Source: Oscarella lobularis
Lineage: Eukaryota > Porifera > Homoscleromorpha > Homosclerophorida > Oscarellidae
Length of the DNA: 64,000 nt
Direction: 5' to 3'
NCBI RefSeq assembly: GCF_947507565.1
Contig: NC_089185.1
Span: 62,001 to 126,000 of the forward strand
The position numbers and the translations under genes were made by a program. Positions 60,598 to 64,000 of the stretch are shown here, piece after piece; the stretch's first letter is position 1; every line of letters begins with the position of its first letter. Below the pieces are notes generated by a model. It was given only the letters and a program-made list of their open reading frames with translations, did no database searches and had not been told where the DNA came from.

Positions 60598-61518
60598 TCA
60601 CATAATAAGACACCTAGAACGAGACTTGCGTTTCTTCACACTCGGCGATGGCTTCACAGCCACTCTAAATAATAAATAAATAAATAAATAAATAAGTGAA
60701 TTATTTCGTTGGCGTAATTTGATACCGAATGACCCTAACGAGCTCGTGAAAGCATTTGTCGACGTTGATTTTTTGCTTGGCACTAGCTTCGACGTATCGA
60801 GGAATCTAATTCAAAAATTGAAATACGAAAAACACGTAACAAGACAATTTTCACTTTTAGCGCTTTCGCGAGATCGACGCTCTCTTGATAACTCACCTAG
60901 AAACAAAAATTCGTTTTAATTAAATGAGAGAAAAAAATGACGTCAAATTAGCGAACCGCTCTCTCCGATTCCAAATCGGATTTATTTCCAACTAGAACCA
61001 TGGGAAATTCGTCGCGATCCTTGACACGTAATATCTGCTTGTGAAAACCCTGCACTTCTTGGAAACTGAAATAAAAGGAGTGGAGAACCGTTGGAAAAAA
61101 AACACCCGCCCACCTCCCCACCGACCTATTTCGATCCGTCAGCGAAAAAACGAGCAAAAAACCCTCGCCAGTTCTCATATATTGTTCCCTCATAGCACTA
61201 AACTCCTAAAAAGAAACGTACGATCTTTCCCCCCTTCGATCGCTCTCCCCTTCTCAGAGCACCTCCTGCCCAGCCGTATCCAAGACTACAGAGAAAAGAC
61301 ATTGAATAGGGGGCCCCAAGTAACTATAGACTCATCTCACTGTCCAAGACTGCGACTTCTTCGTCGATAACGCTTTGTTTACGATAACTGTCCTCGATCG
61401 TCGGATCGTACTCTTCGACGAAGTACGACTGGATGAATTGGATTGTGAGCGCCGATTTGCCAACGCCGCCGCCACCCACAACGACTAGTTTGTATTCCTT
61501 TAGATTTTTCTGCGCCAT
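60598..61518 (-). CDS. RRAS: R-Ras subfamily small GTPase
   Basis: Start 61516-61518 gives [14 protein letters not shown] and the P-loop [20 protein letters not shown], identical to R-Ras/TC21. Switch I is [12 protein letters not shown]; the next exon gives DILDTAGQE, then [40 protein letters not shown] and [20 protein letters not shown]. The tail is polybasic ([10 protein letters not shown]) and ends CLIM, a CaaX box for prenylation, so it is plasma-membrane bound. R-Ras controls integrin adhesion and PI3K. Human R-Ras has longer Pro-rich tails; this one is basic, more like K-Ras4B. On the same strand as KCP and NDUFB8. Confidence 0.93.
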
Positions 61519-61757
61519 TCTTGCGTCCAAGCAGCGATTAGGGTGAAAAGCGCTTCGTCGTCGATCGCTCAACGATTGATCGTTCTCGATCGATCGATCG
61601 CGGGGAAGAGGAAGCGACCGGCGCGAAGCAACGCAGGAAAACGGAGGAAACTGCGTCGAAGGGGCCACGCCCTTTTATAAGGGGTATTACACGTTCTATA
61701 TTTAGCACACTGACCCGCCCACTGTACAGGTACAAGGAAAAGAGTCTGTTCGTCTTT

Positions 61758-62454
61758 CTAGAGGCTTCCTCCGTACGTCGATCGAATACGAACGTTCGAA
61801 TCTGGCTCTTTTTGACCTCGTTCCAGATGAAGATTATCGAATGGATACTCCTTGGGAGCCTGAAAAATATCAAAAATCAAAAAATCAATACACGAAAAAT
61901 TTTCACTACAGTACATACCGCAGGATTTTTTGACGGAGCATCATACAGATAAGACAAATAACCAACGAAACCCACAATCCCGAACATAGTCAAAAGATGA
62001 CCCAGGACCTGATATCTATTAGAGAATTTTTTGAAAAAAATCCTCGACGAAAGTACTGCTACACTATCTACTTTGTATATTTTCCGCCGGCTTCAACGTC
62101 ATCAAACATCCACACGTTCAAAGCGTCTTCCTCTTCGTGAAGCTGAAATCTCAAAAAAATGGAAATTGAGCCACTTTCTATTGTCTCTATCTACCGTATC
62201 GTGTCGGTTTCGTCGATCCTGATTGTCCCACCATCCCGTCGGCTCGTTTCGTTGCGCCGATTTCCACGGAAGCGTCGGCCAGTCCAAATGAAGTCCATCG
62301 TCGTTATTTCGACTCTTTATCGTCGCTGCAGAAGCGTCGTACCAATATCCGCCCATCAGAAATACACAATAAACTTACTGAGACTTCGCTGAATCGCTGA
62401 ACGTCCCAGAATCGAGCGAGCAGCGGGTCGAAACGCCGACAGTATTCGCGACAT
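61758..62454 (-). CDS. NDUFB8: NDUFB8, complex I accessory subunit
   Basis: Start 62452-62454 gives a mitochondrial presequence (MSRILSAFRPAARSILGRSA). The body has GLHLDWPTLPWKSAQRNEPT, GWWDNQDRRNRHDT, ALNVWMFDDVEAGG, a single TM (LGHLLTMFGIVGFVGYLSYL), and ends with APKEYPFDNLHLERGQ-type sequence, as in NDUFB8 (PKQYPYNNLYLERGG). It is an inner-membrane accessory subunit of respiratory complex I. Its start codon is just 47 bp from the stop of the upstream same-strand HECT gene. Confidence 0.85.
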
Positions 62455-62501
62455 CGCAAACGGTCGATGCCCGTATGTGCACGTATGTTTCTTTTTTTAT
62501 T

Positions 62502-64000
62502 TCAGACTAAGCCGAAGCCTTTGGCATTTTCTATCGCTTTTGTCAGTCTTTCGTGAAGCATTCTTTTGCTTTCGTAAGGAGGCAAAAAGAGCCGACTGAA
62601 GCAGGTCATTGCTGACGGCAATCTAATCAATATGAAATCATCAAGGGGAAATATCTTAGTATCAGTTCGAAACTCACCGGTCCAAATCATCGCTGTGTCT
62701 CTGTATGGCAAAGCTTAGACTTCCCATTCCTTTTAGCGGCACCTAAATAATTTTAGAAGACTAAATAACGTGTCTATAATTTACATACCCTGTCACTTCC
62801 TGTTACAAACATTAGCAATTGCTTTTTCTGTTCTTTGGTCATATCGTGAACAATTTCCCAAAACCACTGAATGACATCGGAATCTCTGCGCACAAAACAA
62901 TGATAGTAATAATATTTAATACGGTATGTAGCAATCCGGCGTCATGCCTCTTGTAGCCTTCATAAAGAGTCGATTTTTCAAGTAAATCAAAGTCCTAATA
63001 ATTATAATGACCCCCGTCAATAAAACGTGGCCCTAAATCTGACCAAATGAGGACTTCCACAAATGAGCAATTCCAGCTCTTCCGGACGACAAAGACCTAG
63101 AGCATCGGTTCCGCAAACCTTTTTAATTCCACGATTGAACGCCTTGAAGAAGAAAAAGTAGCTTTTTAAAATAAGAAAATAGTTCTACTTCATATTGAGG
63201 CGCAATGCTGTCAACAAGCAAATGCTGAACGTACAAATCAACGAATTCCTTACGGTTCTGTGCACAAAAACACATAAAAAACACCAAAGGACTTCGCAAT
63301 CATATCCAATCCCTCACTGTCATAGTTACAGCTGTAGTAGATCCATTAGGAATCAAGTCGACGTCAACTACCTGCCCATACACCATATAAGAAATCTGTG
63401 CCCCCCAACAAAACAAACTAAAATATCTCCCTATATAAGACTATACAGGATAAAACCTGAAATGTGAAGCAAAAGACGTTTTCAACGTCCCCATCAAAAT
63501 CGAGTAATTGTTGAAGACTGCGACCCAAGGAAGGCTACTTGCGCGTATGAGTGCGTTCTCCACCGCGGAAATATCCGTTTACCTGCACGTCGACTAGGTC
63601 ATCCAATGTGAGAGGGACGCCCTGAAGTTTTTTATAGACAGCAGAGGGGAAATGAACATCCAATATGACGCCATTATAAATGGCAAGTCCTGCGTGGAGA
63701 AAAAACAATCAAATAATCAAATAAAACGTAATCGCAGATACCGAGTAGAATTCCCACTAATTCAAATTCTTTCTCAGTCTCCAACGAAGCACCTTTAATT
63801 AAATAAATATTCCTAAGGACGCGTTTGGATGAGCTAACTCACTATTAAACCAAAAGCATCGCGACTGCTCGACATAATTGAACATTCCGTACGACGGATC
63901 GAATATGGAATCGACAAGGACGTGAAAAAATTCTTTCTGGACCCCGCCCATGTCAAAACCCTATACCCGGAAATCAAGAAACTAAAACGTTCCCCTAAAA
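62502..64000 (-). CDS. HECT-type E3 ubiquitin ligase, C-terminal part
   Basis: Partial: the 5' end lies beyond the window. Exons give most of a HECT domain: [143 protein letters not shown] and [20 protein letters not shown]. The C-lobe catalytic Cys is in [19 protein letters not shown], and the end is KGFGLV. Features are shared with UBE3A and HECTD2, and I cannot choose between them without the N-terminus. The enzyme forms a ubiquitin thioester before substrate transfer. Confidence 0.9.

Overview
The window is a gene-dense piece of a metazoan nuclear genome. It holds about 30 protein-coding genes in 64 kb, most cut by many very short introns (typically 45-60 nt) rich in TTAATTAA-like sequence. 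The gene set points to an animal: a kielin/chordin-like secreted protein with VWC, VWD, C8 and TIL domains, RSK, macoilin, R-Ras, WTAP, RCAN, site-2 protease and MZB1. Tiny introns, intergenic gaps of 35-200 bp and several ciliary genes (OSCP1, PACRG) would fit an early-branching animal with a compact genome. A sponge, perhaps of homoscleromorph type, is my guess; I cannot prove it from the sequence.

Layout, left to right. 0-6.6 kb: an unknown low-complexity acidic/serine protein, a Rab-like GTPase, an unknown MGNCC-type lipidated protein and OSCP1. 6.6-16.1 kb: a long F-box/LRR protein, MYCBP, EIF1AD, an MZB1-like ER protein, the proteasome subunit PSMD8/Rpn12, FAM98 and an MPV17/PXMP2-family protein. 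16.2-23.4 kb: Cullin-5 and a p90 ribosomal S6 kinase. 24-31 kb: macoilin, an SH3BGRL-like protein, calcipressin (RCAN), WTAP and RWDD1.

31-36.2 kb is the most rearranged part. It is a local tandem amplification that made three apparently intact two-TM genes resembling BK-channel beta subunits (KCNMB-like). Truncated RWDD1 pseudogenes and scraps of the neighbouring NEK9-like gene separate them. 36.2-41.8 kb: a NEK9-like kinase with an N-terminal DUF4347-like module and a C-terminal CaaX box. Two related short inverted-repeat elements sit in or at its introns. 42-49 kb: an ARHGAP20-like protein that also carries a DH (RhoGEF) domain. 49.4-52.9 kb: site-2 protease (MBTPS2), PACRG and LYRM2. 52.9-60.4 kb: the KCP-like secreted BMP modulator. 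60.6-64 kb: R-Ras, NDUFB8 and the C-terminal HECT domain of an E3 ligase that runs off the window.

Many genes sit head-to-head with only 64-131 bp between start codons, which implies shared bidirectional promoters; others converge with 35-150 bp between stops. The genes do not form one pathway. Protein turnover (CUL5, PSMD8, HECT E3, F-box), small-GTPase signalling (Rab, R-Ras, RhoGEF/GAP), kinases (RSK, NEK9-like) and ciliary/mitochondrial functions are all represented. The points most worth a second look are the DH-RhoGAP fusion, the DUF4347-NEK9-CaaX protein, the tandem KCNMB-like cluster, the non-canonical GC-AG and possible GA-AG introns, a 34-nt intron, and a striking excess of the palindrome TGACGTCA.
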